Below are positions 53,730-62,443 of a stretch of 64,000 bases of DNA, one piece after another. This DNA is from Paenibacillus phocaeensis (GTDB lineage Bacteria > Bacillota > Bacilli > Paenibacillales > Paenibacillaceae): the NCBI RefSeq assembly GCF_900021165.1, contig NZ_FCOQ01000009.1, forward strand, positions 186,001-250,000. Reading direction: 5' to 3'. The position numbers and the translations under genes were made by a program. The notes under the pieces are model-generated. The model was not told the origin of the DNA, searched no databases, and worked only from the letters and a program-made list of their open reading frames with translations. The first letter of the stretch is position 1. Each line of letters opens with the position of its first letter.

Positions 53730-55127
53730 TCAACCGATGCTTCCTTCCATCTCAAATTGAATGAGCCGATTCATTTCAACGGCATATTCCATCGGCAATT
53801 CTTTGGTAAACGGCTCAATAAAGCCCATGACAATCATTTGTGTGGCCTCTTGCTCCGTAAGCCCGCGGCTCATTAAGTAAAAGAGTTGCTCCTCGGACAC
53901 TTTGGATACGGTAGCCTCGTGCTCCAAAGTAATCTGATCGTTTTTAATTTCATTGTACGGAATGGTATCTGAGGTTGAGAGATTGTCCAGAATCAATGTA
54001 TCGCACTTAATATTGGACTTGGACCCTGCGGAATCGCGGCTGAAGCTGGACAACCCCCGGTAGTTGACTTTGCCGCCCTGTTTGCTGATAGACTTGGATA
54101 TGATCGTAGAGGTTGTCTCTGGAGCAAGGTGAATGACCTTCGCGCCGGCATCCTGATGCTGATCTTTACCAGCTACGGCAATAGACAGAATGGACCCCTT
54201 GGCTCCCCGTCCTTTCAAGATTACAGCCGGGTACTTCATCGTTACTTTGGAGCCGATGTTGCCGTCCACCCATTCCATTGTGGCGTTTTCCTCGGCCACA
54301 GCCCTTTGGGTTACCAAGTTGTAGATATTAGGCGCCCAATTCTGAATGGTCGTGTACCGAACACGGGAATCTTTCCGGCAAATAATTTCGATAACGCCGC
54401 TATGCAAAGAGCTGGAACTATAAACTGGTGCTGTACATCCTTCAACGTAATGGACGAAGCTCCCCTCTTCGGCAATAATTAAGGTCCGCTCGAATTGGCC
54501 CATATTTTCGGAATTGATACGGAAATACCCTTGTATCGGAACCTCACACTGAACGCCCTTCGGGATGTATACAAAGCTGCCGCCTGACCAAACCGCACTG
54601 TTAAGCGCCGCAAATTTATTGTCAGCGGGCGGGATAATCGTCCCAAAATATTGCTTGAACACTTCAGGATATTGCTTTAAGGCCGTATCCGTATCAAGGA
54701 AAATAACGCCCTGCTCCTCCAGTTCCTTCCGCATACTGTGATAGATAACTTCCGACTCGTATTGAGCGGATACGCCTGCCAGGAACTTTTGCTCCGCTTC
54801 AGGGATCCCCAGCTTATCAAAGGTGGCTTTGATCTCGGAAGGAACCTCCTCCCAGGTCTTCCCCTGTCTTTCAGAAGGACGAACGTAATATTGGATGTCG
54901 TCCAGATTTAGTCCGGTTAAATCCGCTCCCCACCCAGGCATCGGCATTTTGTAGAATTGTTTCAACGCTTTCAGCCGAAAATCGAGCATCCATTCCGGTT
55001 CTTCCTTGATTCGGGATATTTCCCGGACAATCTCTTCAGTCAGACCTTTTCCGGATTGAAAAATAGACTGGTGCCCGTCGCGAAACCCGTATTTATATTC
55101 GCCCATATCCGGCGCTTTTTTAGCCAT
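53730..55127 (-). CDS. sufB: SufB, Fe-S cluster scaffold subunit
   Basis: 465 residues, full length. Family motifs include [17 protein letters not shown] at the start, [40 protein letters not shown] and [20 protein letters not shown] near the end. With SufC and SufD it forms the SufBC2D scaffold that builds Fe-S clusters. AAGGAG precedes the ATG at 55127. In most Firmicutes sufS and sufU lie between sufD and sufB; here sufD and sufB are neighbours, 41 bp apart. Confidence 0.96.
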   Translation of the reverse strand: MAKKAPDMGEYKYGFRDGHQSIFQSGKGLTEEIVREISRIKEEPEWMLDFRLKALKQFYKMPMPGWGADLTGLNLDDIQYYVRPSERQGKTWEEVPSEIKATFDKLGIPEAEQKFLAGVSAQYESEVIYHSMRKELEEQGVIFLDTDTALKQYPEVFKQYFGTIIPPADNKFAALNSAVWSGGSFVYIPKGVQCEVPIQGYFRINSENMGQFERTLIIAEEGSFVHYVEGCTAPVYSSSSLHSGVIEIICRKDSRVRYTTIQNWAPNIYNLVTQRAVAEENATMEWVDGNIGSKVTMKYPAVILKGRGAKGSILSIAVAGKDQHQDAGAKVIHLAPETTSTIISKSISKQGGKVNYRGLSSFSRDSAGSKSNIKCDTLILDNLSTSDTIPYNEIKNDQITLEHEATVSKVSEEQLFYLMSRGLTEQEATQMIVMGFIEPFTKELPMEYAVEMNRLIQFEMEGSIG

Positions 55128-55168
55128 TCGTAACACTCCTTTTAACTTTCCAGGACTTATTTGATGTG

Positions 55169-56476
55169 CTAGGATCTGCCGAGCTTGCTCTCCACCAAAT
55201 CTTGCAGACGACCGCGAACTGCCTCCAGCGGAATTTCCGAAATGACCGGAGCAAGGAATCCGAAAATAACTAGATATTCAGCTTCGCTCCGTGATATCCC
55301 GCGCGACATCAGATAATAGATTTGTTCCGCATTGACCTGCCCCACGGATGCAGCATGGCCAGCGGTTACATCATCCTCATCGATCAGCAGGATCGGATTG
55401 GCATCGCCACGCGCTTTAGGACTTAACATCAGCACGCGTTCGGTTTGCTGACCATCGCAATGGGTTGCGCCTTTTTCAATCTTTGTAATTCCGTTGATAA
55501 TGGCGGTAGCTTCCTCAAGCATGACGGCACGCGTAATCATCTGGCTCACCGAGCTTCTGCCAAAATGCTGGGCTTGCGTGGTGTAGCTCGATTTTTGAAG
55601 GCCCGTGCCAATCGCAATCACCTTCGTGTCGGATACCGACCCATTGCCTTGAAGCAAGGTCTGGGTATCGCTGGCGGTATTCCCCTTGTTCATTTCGCCG
55701 ATAATCCATTCCACCGCGCCATCGGCAAGAACAACCGCCCGCCGCTCGGTGAAATCCGTTGTTGCTGCAGCAAGCTGATGAACCGAAGCGACTTGCACCT
55801 TAGAACCCGCTCCCGCAAAGACCTCAACCACACCGTTATGCAAGACCTTGACATCATCCCCGCTCGACAAACAATGATCCACATAAGTGACCTTGCTGTT
55901 GCTCCCCGCCACAATTAAGACGTGAGGAGCGAAACGCACCCCGCTGGTATCGTTAAGAAAGATCGCCTGAATCGGCGCTTCAACCTCGACACCGTCCGGG
56001 ACATATAGGAAAACGCCGCCACTCCATAAGGCGCTGTGTGCAGCAGATAAACGATGCTCTTCCGGCTTCACGGCCTGATAGAGATAACGTTGAACCAATT
56101 CCTCATGCTCTTTTGCCGCAGTGTGCAGGTCCGTCAAAATAACTCCCCGGGCGGCTAAGCTCTCGGCCAATTCCGTATACACTACATCCGAATTGGCCTG
56201 AACGATCAGTCCGCCTTTCACTGGAGAAGCAGCCAAACCTTGAACAACCTCCGGCGCCTCTTCCAAACTTGACCACGGCTTCTCCGCTTTGTAATCTCCG
56301 GTTTCGTGGATATCCCATTTCTCCAGTTTCGTTTTCTCCACTTTTGGCAGCTCCAGCGTCCCTGCCAGCTTGAGTGCCTGAATCCGGCGTTCCAGCAGCC
56401 AATGAGGCTCACCTATAGCACCTGACCAAGCGCGTAAAGCGTTCGCGTTTATTAGATTGATGGCTTGTGTCCCCAC
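55169..56476 (-). CDS. sufD: SufD, Fe-S cluster scaffold subunit
   Basis: 435 residues. It has the SufB/SufD beta-helix core ([40 protein letters not shown]) and the C-terminal [20 protein letters not shown] motif. SufD stabilises the SufBC2D complex and takes part in iron delivery. GTG is the start codon, with GGAGGAGG 9 bp upstream. The gene follows sufC by 21 bp. Confidence 0.95.
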   Translation of the reverse strand: MGTQAINLINANALRAWSGAIGEPHWLLERRIQALKLAGTLELPKVEKTKLEKWDIHETGDYKAEKPWSSLEEAPEVVQGLAASPVKGGLIVQANSDVVYTELAESLAARGVILTDLHTAAKEHEELVQRYLYQAVKPEEHRLSAAHSALWSGGVFLYVPDGVEVEAPIQAIFLNDTSGVRFAPHVLIVAGSNSKVTYVDHCLSSGDDVKVLHNGVVEVFAGAGSKVQVASVHQLAAATTDFTERRAVVLADGAVEWIIGEMNKGNTASDTQTLLQGNGSVSDTKVIAIGTGLQKSSYTTQAQHFGRSSVSQMITRAVMLEEATAIINGITKIEKGATHCDGQQTERVLMLSPKARGDANPILLIDEDDVTAGHAASVGQVNAEQIYYLMSRGISRSEAEYLVIFGFLAPVISEIPLEAVRGRLQDLVESKLGRS

Positions 56477-56497
56477 TTTGCTTTTCCTCCTCCGCTT

Positions 56498-57277
56498 TTA
56501 AACTTCTTCTGCGACCGTCTCATCCGTGATCCCAAGCTCCTCTTTGACCCAATCGTACCCTTCAGCCTCCAGACGATGGGCAAGCTCCGGGCCGCCGGAT
56601 TTGACAATCCGGCCTTGCATCATGACATGCACAAAATCCGGGGTGATATAATTCAACAGGCGTTGATAGTGGGTGATGATTAAAAAACCTCGATCCGGGC
56701 TGCGCATCTCATTAACACCATTCGCCACAATACGCAGGGCATCAATATCAAGCCCGGAATCCACTTCGTCCAGAATTACAAACTTGGGTTCAAGCAGCAT
56801 CATTTGCAAAATTTCATTCCGCTTTTTTTCGCCGCCGGAGAATCCTTCATTCAAATACCGATGCGCAAATTCCGGATTCATCTCCAGCCCTTTCATTTTG
56901 CTCTCCATTTCACGGATAAAACGGATTAAGGAGATCTCATCGCCTTCTTCACGCCGTGCATTGATGGCGCTTCTGAGAAAGTCCGAGTTCGTTACGCCGG
57001 CAATTTCACTCGGGTATTGCATTGCGAGAAACAAGCCCGCCCGGGCACGCTCATCCACCTCCATCTCCAGAAGGTCTTCATTGTCCAATGTCACCTTGCC
57101 GTCCGTAACTTCGTATTTGGGATGGCCCATTAAGGCCGAAGCCAACGTGCTTTTCCCCGTCCCATTAGGCCCCATAATCGCATGAATCTCGCCGCCATGA
57201 ATCTCCAGTGTGAGCCCTTTTAAAATCTCTTTCCCTTCAATCTTGGATCTTAAATCCTCAATCTTTAAGGTCGTCAT
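56498..57277 (-). CDS. sufC: SufC, ATPase of the Fe-S scaffold complex
   Basis: 259 residues, a soluble ABC-type ATPase: Walker A GPNGTGKST, signature FSGGEKKRNEILQM and Walker B KFVILDEVDSGLDIDALR. It drives conformational change in SufBD. ATG 57277 has TTAGGGAG upstream and lies inside the end of the MarR-like gene (overlap 20 bp), indicating coupled translation with the regulator. Confidence 0.96.
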   Translation of the reverse strand: MTTLKIEDLRSKIEGKEILKGLTLEIHGGEIHAIMGPNGTGKSTLASALMGHPKYEVTDGKVTLDNEDLLEMEVDERARAGLFLAMQYPSEIAGVTNSDFLRSAINARREEGDEISLIRFIREMESKMKGLEMNPEFAHRYLNEGFSGGEKKRNEILQMMLLEPKFVILDEVDSGLDIDALRIVANGVNEMRSPDRGFLIITHYQRLLNYITPDFVHVMMQGRIVKSGGPELAHRLEAEGYDWVKEELGITDETVAEEV

Positions 57278-57779
57278 TCTCCCTAACTTCCCTTCCGTAG
57301 AGTTGTTCGGCGCGCGCCAGCAAATCACTCATAAATTTTCCGATCGTCTGTAACTCCGTCTCAGAATAGGATTCGATAAATTGGTAGAACCCCTCTTTTT
57401 TCTCTTGATGCAGCTTTTTATGCAAATGATAAACACGTCTACCCTTATCCGTTAAGCTAAAATAAATCTCCTTCCGATTGTTGTTCAGTTGACTTCTCCT
57501 AATAAAGTCCGTTTCCAGCAGCTTTGAACAAATATTAGTAATGCTTGCTTTGGACAAATCCATTTTCTTCACAATTCCGGTATGGTTTATAGGTTCATAA
57601 TCACCGATGCAATCGATCACGTGTACACTTGTAATATTGTTAGAAAGCATGTCGATCTGGTGCTCTTTGGCTTGTTGCCGAAACAGTTCAATTTCATGTT
57701 CCGTATACAACTCGTTCAGATGCAGCATTTTTATATACTGCTCGTAAAGATGACCTTTAAAATGATTTGGAAACTCCAA
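57258..57779 (-). CDS. MarR-family regulator of the suf operon
   Basis: 173 residues. Winged helix with HVIDCIGDYEPINHTGIVKK and KASITNICSKLLETDFIRRS, wing LNNNRKEIYFSLTDKGRRV. Two Cys (in IDCIG and NICSK) could sense metal, cluster or redox state, as seen in other Fe-S-related MarR proteins, but this is inference. It is the first gene of the operon and overlaps sufC. A 24-bp palindrome at the start of transcription (57843-57866) is its likely autoregulatory site. A paralogue lies at 59661-60137. Confidence 0.85.
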   Translation of the reverse strand: MEFPNHFKGHLYEQYIKMLHLNELYTEHEIELFRQQAKEHQIDMLSNNITSVHVIDCIGDYEPINHTGIVKKMDLSKASITNICSKLLETDFIRRSQLNNNRKEIYFSLTDKGRRVYHLHKKLHQEKKEGFYQFIESYSETELQTIGKFMSDLLARAEQLYGREVRENDDLKD

Positions 57780-57842
57780 ATTCGCAATCCCCCTTTCTTG
57801 TAGTTAACAGACCAAGTCAGTGACCGCACCAGACTGCGATCC

Positions 57843-57866
57843 TTTTTGTTCAGTACTGAACAAAAA
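57843..57866. promoter_or_regulatory. 24-bp perfect palindrome, probable MarR operator
   Basis: The core GTTCAGTACTGAAC is flanked by five T and five A, giving 24 bp of perfect symmetry. It covers the expected transcription start just downstream of the -10 box, where a bound repressor would block initiation. Confidence 0.8.
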
Positions 57867-57868
57867 TA

Positions 57869-57897
57869 ATCTTAGCACAGACGATAATGATAATCAA
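57869..57897 (-). promoter_or_regulatory. Promoter of the marR-sufCDB-nfu operon
   Basis: On the minus strand TTGATT (57892-57897) and TAAGAT (57869-57874) are 17 bp apart, with the Fur-like box over the -35 and the palindrome just downstream. Confidence 0.75.
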
Positions 57898-57901
57898 TAT
57901 C
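57883..57901. promoter_or_regulatory. Fur box
   Basis: GATAATGATAATCAATATC matches the classical 19-bp Fur box GATAATGATAATCATTATC at 18 of 19 positions. It overlaps the -35 box of the suf operon, so iron-loaded Fur should repress and iron starvation should induce the operon. Confidence 0.85.
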
Positions 57902-57908
57902 AATTGGC

Positions 57909-57997
57909 GAAACGAAAACAGCCTTAGCCCGGTGAAGCTCGAGCTGAGGCTGTTTAGACACTTTGTTTTATTCCCCTGTCTACTTGACAATATCCCT
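57909..57997. repeat. Dispersed hairpin repeat, copy 2
   Basis: This is the second copy of the element at 39652-39731: hairpin AAACAGCCTTAGC/GCTGAGGCTGTTT, then TTTAGACA, TTTGTTTTATTCC and ATATCCCTAA, with a 13-bp insertion (CCTGTCTACTTGA) relative to copy 1. Like copy 1 it lies behind a minus-strand gene (the merR-like one). Confidence 0.7.
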
Positions 57998-58079
57998 AAT
58001 TACTCGTTGGCTTAATGTTCCCGGTACTTGTCATGCTGAAGCATGGCATCTCCGGGAGCAAGCCCGCATCGAGCTTTAA

Positions 58080-58448
58080 TTATTGGGGCCTACCTTCTTT
58101 CAGCTTTATGTCAATAAAATCAACGATCTGCTGAAGCGAGGAAATTTGAATCCTAATATGTTCACGTTGACTTCTTAATTGATCCACCAGTTCAGGAAGA
58201 TTAGCGGGATCCGAATCGACTGAGACAGCCAAAAATGGTCGCATCGCCTCGAGCGACATTCCCGTTTTTTTGAGGCAGGTTATTTGCTTGATCCTATAAA
58301 TGTCCTCTTTACGATAAAAGCGATGCCTGTTTTCCTTCCGTTCTGCCTGAGGCAGCAGCATGATCTTTTCGTAATAGCGGATTGTATCCTCGGAAATACC
58401 GGTTTGCCCGGCGACTTGCTTGATCGTAAAAGTTTGTTCTTCCATCAT
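58080..58448 (-). CDS. MerR-family transcriptional regulator
   Basis: 122 residues. The MerR helix-turn-helix with wing is clear (FTIKQVAGQTGISEDTIRYY, EKIMLLPQAERKENRHRFYR), followed by the dimerisation helix and a short tail, with no metal-binding Cys cluster at the end. Such short members respond to organic compounds or stress. Both its own promoter and that of the divergent hydrolase have 19-bp spacers with dyads, the hallmark of MerR-activated promoters. Confidence 0.92.
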   Translation of the reverse strand: MMEEQTFTIKQVAGQTGISEDTIRYYEKIMLLPQAERKENRHRFYRKEDIYRIKQITCLKKTGMSLEAMRPFLAVSVDSDPANLPELVDQLRSQREHIRIQISSLQQIVDFIDIKLKEGRPQ

Positions 58449-58476
58449 GTCTCCTCCCTAAATTGCCGTTTTGAGC

Positions 58477-58507
58477 ATTTTACATCTTGGAGCTGACTCA
58501 AAGTCAA
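58477..58507 (-). promoter_or_regulatory. MerR-type promoter of the merR-like gene
   Basis: On the minus strand TTGACT (58502-58507) and TAAAAT (58477-58482) are 19 bp apart, with the dyad TTGAG/CTCCAA in the spacer. The long spacer needs DNA distortion by a MerR protein. Confidence 0.7.
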
Positions 58508-58554
58508 CCCTATTTCCATCACTTCTCCTTGGGCGATTTTTTTATTTTCGCGCC

Positions 58555-58585
58555 TTGACTTGGAATCGACTCCAACTTTTATTAT
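58555..58585 (+). promoter_or_regulatory. MerR-type promoter of the hydrolase gene
   Basis: TTGACT (58555-58560) and TATTAT (58580-58585) are 19 bp apart; the spacer holds the inverted repeat TTGGA-ATCGAC-TCCAA. This is a textbook MerR operator and places the hydrolase under the divergent regulator. Confidence 0.85.
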
Positions 58586-58644
58586 GGGATCTGCGGGAGA
58601 AAACTCCCGACAACCATCTATCTTAAGAAGGGCAGGAACATATT

Positions 58645-59577
58645 ATGGAACTAAAGATTACCGCACCCTCTCCAGTCGTCTCGGTAAAGCCGATCGTGCT
58701 TTCAGCCCCGGGCCGTGGCGAGAATCTGCAAGTGAGAGTCTCCGCGCCGACGACCGGTCGTAACTTACCAATCATTGTTTTCTCACACGGTTCTGGCTCA
58801 TCGTTAGAGGGTTACGGCCCCTTGGTTGACTTCTGGGCCGCACACGGCTTCGTAGTCATTCAACCTACCCATCTCGACTCAAGGACATTGGGTCTCCCTC
58901 AGGACGATCCCCGCACCCCACGGATATGGCGTTTCCGAGTGGAAGACATGAAGCGTATCCTTGATCAGCTTGATTTCCTGGAATCTGCCGTTCCTGGCCT
59001 CAGCGGGCGCCTTGACCGAAGCCGCATCGCCGCAGCCGGACACTCCTTCGGCGGCCAAACGGCGGGCAACTTGTTAGGCTTGCGAGTCCTCAACCCCGAG
59101 ACCAAGAAGGAAGAGGACCTGTCCGACTCGCGCATCAAAGCAGGCGTGCTATTCGCCACCGCTGGGCAAGGTGGGGACAGCCTGACACCGTTCGCGGCCG
59201 AGAAAATGCCGCATCTGAACGTAAGCTTCGAGCACATGACCAAGCCCACCCTCGTGGTCGTCGGGGATCAGGACGACACTCCTAACAAATATCAGCTAAC
59301 CGTTCGCGGGCCGGATTGGATGACCGACCCTTACTTCCTCAGCCCGGGAGCAGAAAGCCTGCTCACCCTTTTTGGCGCAGAACACTCACTTGGAGGGATC
59401 GCTGGTTACGAGGTTACAGAAACAACAGATGAAAACCCAGAACGGGTTGCCCTGATCCAGAAGGTTACATGGGCTTACCTTCGACATATACTCGATATTG
59501 AGCAGACCAACTGGTCGGCAGTGAAACAGACTTTGTCCGAGACGACCCATCCAATGGGTCGAATTGAATCCAAATAA
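58645..59577 (+). CDS. Alpha/beta hydrolase (PAF-acetylhydrolase/chlorophyllase-like)
   Basis: 310 residues, no signal peptide. The oxyanion strand is IIVFSHGSGSSLEGYGPLVD, the nucleophile Ser lies in GHSFGG (about residue 134), Asp probably in VVVGDQDDTPN and His in LFGAEHSLGG. The fold and motif order match the PAF-AH/chlorophyllase-like esterases. It is expressed from a MerR-dependent promoter 60 bp upstream, so the MerR ligand is probably its substrate or a related compound. A terminator follows. More G+C-rich codon use than its neighbours may indicate acquisition. Confidence 0.88.
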   Translation: MELKITAPSPVVSVKPIVLSAPGRGENLQVRVSAPTTGRNLPIIVFSHGSGSSLEGYGPLVDFWAAHGFVVIQPTHLDSRTLGLPQDDPRTPRIWRFRVEDMKRILDQLDFLESAVPGLSGRLDRSRIAAAGHSFGGQTAGNLLGLRVLNPETKKEEDLSDSRIKAGVLFATAGQGGDSLTPFAAEKMPHLNVSFEHMTKPTLVVVGDQDDTPNKYQLTVRGPDWMTDPYFLSPGAESLLTLFGAEHSLGGIAGYEVTETTDENPERVALIQKVTWAYLRHILDIEQTNWSAVKQTLSETTHPMGRIESK

Positions 59578-59591
59578 AGCTCTAGAAAGAC

Positions 59592-59643
59592 AGCGAGCTC
59601 TCCCGCCGGCCCAATGCCTGTGAGGGAGCTCGCTCTCTTTTAC
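59592..59643 (+). terminator. Terminator of the hydrolase gene
   Basis: AGCGAGCTC (59592-59600) pairs with GAGCTCGCT (59626-59634), with further weak pairing inside, followed by CTCTTTTA. It may also serve the converging MarR-like gene. Confidence 0.75.
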
Positions 59644-59660
59644 TGGCTTCTTGAGGTACG

Positions 59661-60137
59661 TCAGCGATAGAAGTCAACCATATCTCCAAACAACCGTTTA
59701 ATAAATTCGAGCTCGCTTTCGTTATATCGTTCCAAAAATTCGTACATTCTCTGCTTTTCCTTCGCATGAAGTTCATCATGAGCAGCAAATAGCTTTTTGC
59801 CGACAGGCGTTAGCCGAAAATACACTTCCTTTTTGTTGTCGTTGAGCTGGGCTTTTCGCACCCAACCTGCCTTTAGTAATTTATTTGCGATCTTGGAGGT
59901 ATTTCCTTTACTTAAATTTATTCTCTCCGCAATGGAAGTGAGATTAATCGGCTCCTGCTCTCCGATGCACGCAATGGTGTGCAGTTCCGTCATATTCAAG
60001 CTGAATTCCGATTCAATATGTTTCCGAATATCCTCCAGGTATGCGGCAGTTATTCGGGTTTCATATTGCTCTTTTTGTTCAAGAAACTGAACGAAAAATT
60101 CATGAATGGCGGTTTTGTTCTTACTGGCGGTATCCAT
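59661..60137 (-). CDS. MarR-family regulator, paralogue of the suf regulator
   Basis: 158 residues. Winged helix with LHTIACIGEQEPINLTSIAE and KGNTSKIANKLLKAGWVRKA, wing LNDNKKEVYFRLTPVGKKLF. It shares the CIGxxEPIN motif and the general layout with the MarR-like protein at 57258-57779 but lacks its second Cys. It is divergent from a ridA-like gene and a flavin monooxygenase gene; the palindrome at 60263-60276 is its likely site. The ATG at 60137 has GGAGG 13 bp upstream, a rather long spacing. Confidence 0.87.
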   Translation of the reverse strand: MDTASKNKTAIHEFFVQFLEQKEQYETRITAAYLEDIRKHIESEFSLNMTELHTIACIGEQEPINLTSIAERINLSKGNTSKIANKLLKAGWVRKAQLNDNKKEVYFRLTPVGKKLFAAHDELHAKEKQRMYEFLERYNESELEFIKRLFGDMVDFYR

Positions 60138-60262
60138 GATTATGCTGGCTCCTCCACTTGTTTTTTCTATTATATCATAGATTGTTCTCTGAGAAACAAA
60201 CGAGCATGCACGTATTCCTATTGGGGTTGACAGGACAAAGAGCAACAAAGTAAACTAATATT

Positions 60263-60276
60263 GTTTCATATGAAAC
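60263..60276. promoter_or_regulatory. Palindromic operator candidate, MarR type
   Basis: GTTTCATATGAAAC is a perfect 14-bp palindrome in the gap between the divergent MarR-like and ridA-like genes. It overlaps the expected -35 region of a rightward promoter whose TATAAT is at 60287-60292. Confidence 0.7.
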
Positions 60277-60427
60277 TAAATTATTCTATAATTTTCATCA
60301 CACCTGTTTTTAACAGGCAGTAAAAAAGGTTCCAACGAAACAATAATTGATGAAGGAGGTTTACTGAAAATACTTGCCCAATTTTCAAGAGAAGATTTAT
60401 AAATATGGAAATGGAGCCTACCTGCCT

Positions 60428-60829
60428 ATGGAAATCGTGAATCCGAAGATATTGACGGACAAGGTTACATCTGTAATTTCTCATGTCGTGGTAACTACTG
60501 CCTCCAAACTGGCCTTCATCTCAGGTCAAGTTTCTGTAGATGAATCAGGAGCATTGGTCGGTCCAGGGGACTATTACGCGCAAGCGATTCAGGTGTTCAC
60601 CAATCTTAAGTATGCATTGGAAGCCGTGCGAGCGGATCCCTTGTACATTGCAAAAATGAGTATTTTTGTCGTAAACCACAGCCCGGAATTGATTTCGATT
60701 ATTTTTGACGCCGGATTTCAAGTGTTTGGCCCTAGCTGGCCGAAGACAGCAAGTACCTATATAGGCGTTCAAGCGCTAGCCGATCCTGGATGGCTTATCG
60801 AAATAGACGCTATCGTGATCTTCCCATAA
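60428..60829 (+). CDS. RidA/YjgF-family protein
   Basis: 133 residues, the normal size of the family. Typical features are the start MEIVNPKILT, the strand LAFISGQVSVDESG and ALADPGWLIEIDAIVI at the end. The catalytic Arg of imine deaminases normally sits in a C-terminal SR/TR-type segment (around the ASTYIGVQALA stretch) and is not seen, so it may not be a true imine deaminase. The ATG at 60428 is chosen by comparison with the family; the frame extends to a TTG at 60374 with a distant GGAGG. It precedes a flavin monooxygenase by 24 bp. Confidence 0.85.
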   Translation: MEIVNPKILTDKVTSVISHVVVTTASKLAFISGQVSVDESGALVGPGDYYAQAIQVFTNLKYALEAVRADPLYIAKMSIFVVNHSPELISIIFDAGFQVFGPSWPKTASTYIGVQALADPGWLIEIDAIVIFP

Positions 60830-60853
60830 TGTTTAAGAAAAGAGGTTATTGAT

Positions 60854-62353
60854 ATGAATTATGAAGTCATTCTTATCGGAGGCGGACCTGTCGGCATGAT
60901 GTTGGCTGGGGAATTGGCCTTAGCCGGTGTAAAGGTCTGTGTCGTTGAGCGATTAAAAGAGACAACCCCATATTCACGTGCGCTTACTGTACATCCACGA
61001 ACCCTTGAAATATTAGATATGCGTGGAGTGAAATCACAACTAATCAGTCAAGGCCGCTTACTTTCGAGAGGACATTTCGCCGGACTAGAAACTCCTTTGG
61101 ATTTCTCGGTACTGGATTCCTCTTCCAATCACACCCTCTTTTTACCGCAGAGTGAGACGGAGAAGGTTCTGGAGGAATGGGCGCTTAGCCTTGGCGCAGA
61201 GGTCTGGAGAGAGGTTGAGGCTCTATCTGTGCACCAGGATGAGGATGGGGTTGACGTTAAGATCGCCGGACCTCATGGAGAAACAACGTTAAGATCAGCT
61301 TATGTGGTAGGTACGGATGGCGCCAGAAGCTTGGTTCGCAAACATGCAAATATATCCTTTGAAGGTACAGATGCGACCTTCACGGCGATTCTGGGGGATG
61401 CCGTTCTATCTGATTTGGCTCCTATGAGTGTCATATCCCGGATTACAGAACAAGGCTTGGTCAGCATCATGCCGATCAATGATCATATCTATCGAGTCTT
61501 GATGATCGATATGGAGAGACGTAACATCTCTAAGGATGAGCCCGTTACATTGGAAGAATTCCGTTCATCGCTCATCCGTACGACCGGAAGCGACCTGGGA
61601 TTGAACGAGGTGAAGTGGATGTCCCGTTTCGGAAATGCGACGCGGCAAGCGGGACGCTATCGGAATGGCCGCTTGTTCTTGGCGGGAGATTCGGCGCACA
61701 TTCATTTTCCGGCGGGTGGACAGGGAATGAACGTCGGCTTACAAGAAGCGATGAACTTAGGTTGGAAGCTTGCAGGAGCAATCAAAGGCTGGGCTCCGGA
61801 CTGGCTATTGGACAGTTATCATGCCGAACGTTTTCCATGGAATACGGCCTTGCTCCGGAATACCGAGGTCCAAACCCTGCTTCTGGACGTGACTCCTCCC
61901 ATCATGGAACTGCGAAGCATGCTGGCTAATCTGATTCAAATACCGGAGGCTAATTATCAGATCGCTGCACAAATTTCCGCCCTGGATGTACATTATGCTC
62001 CCGACGCCAAAGCGCCTTCCCATCCTTTAAACGGGAAACGGTTCAAGGATCTCAGATTAAAGCTGAAAGACGGGCAATTGATTAACTCCTATCCGTTCCT
62101 GCACAAAGGTACTTTTCTTCTGTTGCATCTCCATTCTGATGAACAGCATAGCGGTCAATGGGAAACGTATAGCAACCTTCAAGTTGTACAAGCCTCATTG
62201 GCTGAGGCGGACGCGGATTGGAACGACGTCCACACGGCGCTGATTCGGCCGGATGGACATATTGCCTGGGCGATTCCTCTGTCCGATCCGAATCCAATGC
62301 AAACCATAAATGAAGGCATCACTCGCTGGTGTGGAAAAATTACGGATTATTAA
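60854..62353 (+). CDS. FAD-dependent monooxygenase, rifampicin-monooxygenase/polyketide hydroxylase-like
   Basis: 499 residues of flavoprotein group A. FAD-binding VILIGGGPVGMMLAGELALA opens the chain, VVGTDGARSLVRKHA is the DG motif (about residue 155) and LFLAGDSAHIHFPAGGQGMN the GD motif (about 275). A C-terminal thioredoxin-like domain remains. The overall layout resembles Rox rifampicin monooxygenase and PgaE-type hydroxylases. The MarR-type control and the RidA partner suggest a detoxification unit: oxidation of an aromatic compound and clearance of a reactive product. Substrate unproven. Confidence 0.88.
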   Translation: MNYEVILIGGGPVGMMLAGELALAGVKVCVVERLKETTPYSRALTVHPRTLEILDMRGVKSQLISQGRLLSRGHFAGLETPLDFSVLDSSSNHTLFLPQSETEKVLEEWALSLGAEVWREVEALSVHQDEDGVDVKIAGPHGETTLRSAYVVGTDGARSLVRKHANISFEGTDATFTAILGDAVLSDLAPMSVISRITEQGLVSIMPINDHIYRVLMIDMERRNISKDEPVTLEEFRSSLIRTTGSDLGLNEVKWMSRFGNATRQAGRYRNGRLFLAGDSAHIHFPAGGQGMNVGLQEAMNLGWKLAGAIKGWAPDWLLDSYHAERFPWNTALLRNTEVQTLLLDVTPPIMELRSMLANLIQIPEANYQIAAQISALDVHYAPDAKAPSHPLNGKRFKDLRLKLKDGQLINSYPFLHKGTFLLLHLHSDEQHSGQWETYSNLQVVQASLAEADADWNDVHTALIRPDGHIAWAIPLSDPNPMQTINEGITRWCGKITDY

Positions 62354-62396
62354 TTCTGTGCTGCATTCAAAAAAACGCAGTGTTCCCCATGAGTAT

Positions 62397-62443
62397 GAAA
62401 ATACCGCTCAAGCGTTATTCTACAACGCTTAAGCGGTATTTTC
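62397..62443. terminator. Long bidirectional terminator hairpin
   Basis: Two 20-bp arms starting GAAAATACCGCT and ending GCGGTATTTTC pair with one mismatch around a 7-nt loop. It ends the ridA-monooxygenase unit. Confidence 0.85.

Noticed and set aside
53169-57277. Hidden sufS or sufU within the suf operon
   Set aside because: All frames between 53169 and 57277 are accounted for by sufB, sufC, sufD, the nfu-like gene and a 71-residue frame; no pyridoxal-phosphate enzyme motif is visible.
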